Shown here one piece after another: positions 6,598 to 6,598 of a stretch of DNA of 6,598 nucleotides. The stretch is taken from positions 1-6,598 of the forward strand of contig CAYPOY010000296.1 of assembly GCA_964412395.1 (NCBI GenBank), read 5' to 3'. The DNA is from CAYPOY01 sp964412395 (GTDB lineage: Bacteria > Chloroflexota > Anaerolineae > B4-G1). Positions within the stretch are counted from its first letter, which is position 1. Every line of letters starts with the position of its first letter. The translations under genes were made by a program, and so were the position numbers. The notes below the pieces were generated by a model. It had not been told where the DNA came from and made no database searches. It worked only from the letters and a program-made list of their open reading frames with translations.

Positions 6598-6598
6598 T

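Overview
The window looks like bacterial chromosomal accessory DNA, probably from an uncultivated or environmental lineage. A 19-bp sequence of the form CCCTTCGGCAAGCTCAGGG lies inside one gene. It resembles a dispersed repeat that I recall from many environmental genomes, Chloroflexota (Anaerolineae) among them. That makes Chloroflexota a reasonable but weak guess, and nothing else in the window fixes the taxonomy.

Layout. Four minus-strand genes fill almost the whole window and read from right to left as one tight operon. They are a DGQHR-domain (DndB-like) protein (6378-5350), a GHKL/MORC-like ATPase (5339-3324), a radical-SAM-like protein that has lost its iron-sulfur cluster cysteines (3311-1989), and an intact B12-type radical SAM protein (1992-268). 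The gaps are 10 and 12 nt, and the last pair overlaps by 4 nt as ATGA. A promoter with a perfect -35 box (TTGACA) lies just upstream of the first gene, within a cluster of GTCGCGA-type direct repeats. Further upstream, the right edge carries two copies of an 18-bp repeat with a 34-nt period. At the left edge a short plus-strand reading frame (1-225), possibly cut by the window boundary, converges on the operon. No clear terminator is visible in the 42 nt between them.

How the genes may work together (inference). DGQHR proteins are best known from DNA phosphorothioation (DndB, a DNA-binding repressor) and 7-deazaguanine DNA modification (DpdB) loci. GHKL/MORC-like ATPases recur in DNA-handling and phage-defence systems. 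The two radical SAM proteins are clear paralogues of each other and probably work as a catalytic and non-catalytic pair. The combination suggests an undescribed nucleic-acid modification or defence cassette in which the radical SAM pair supplies the chemistry, the GHKL protein is an ATP-driven clamp or sensor, and the DGQHR protein binds DNA and may regulate the operon. No nuclease, methyltransferase, transposase, RNA gene or CRISPR array was recognised.
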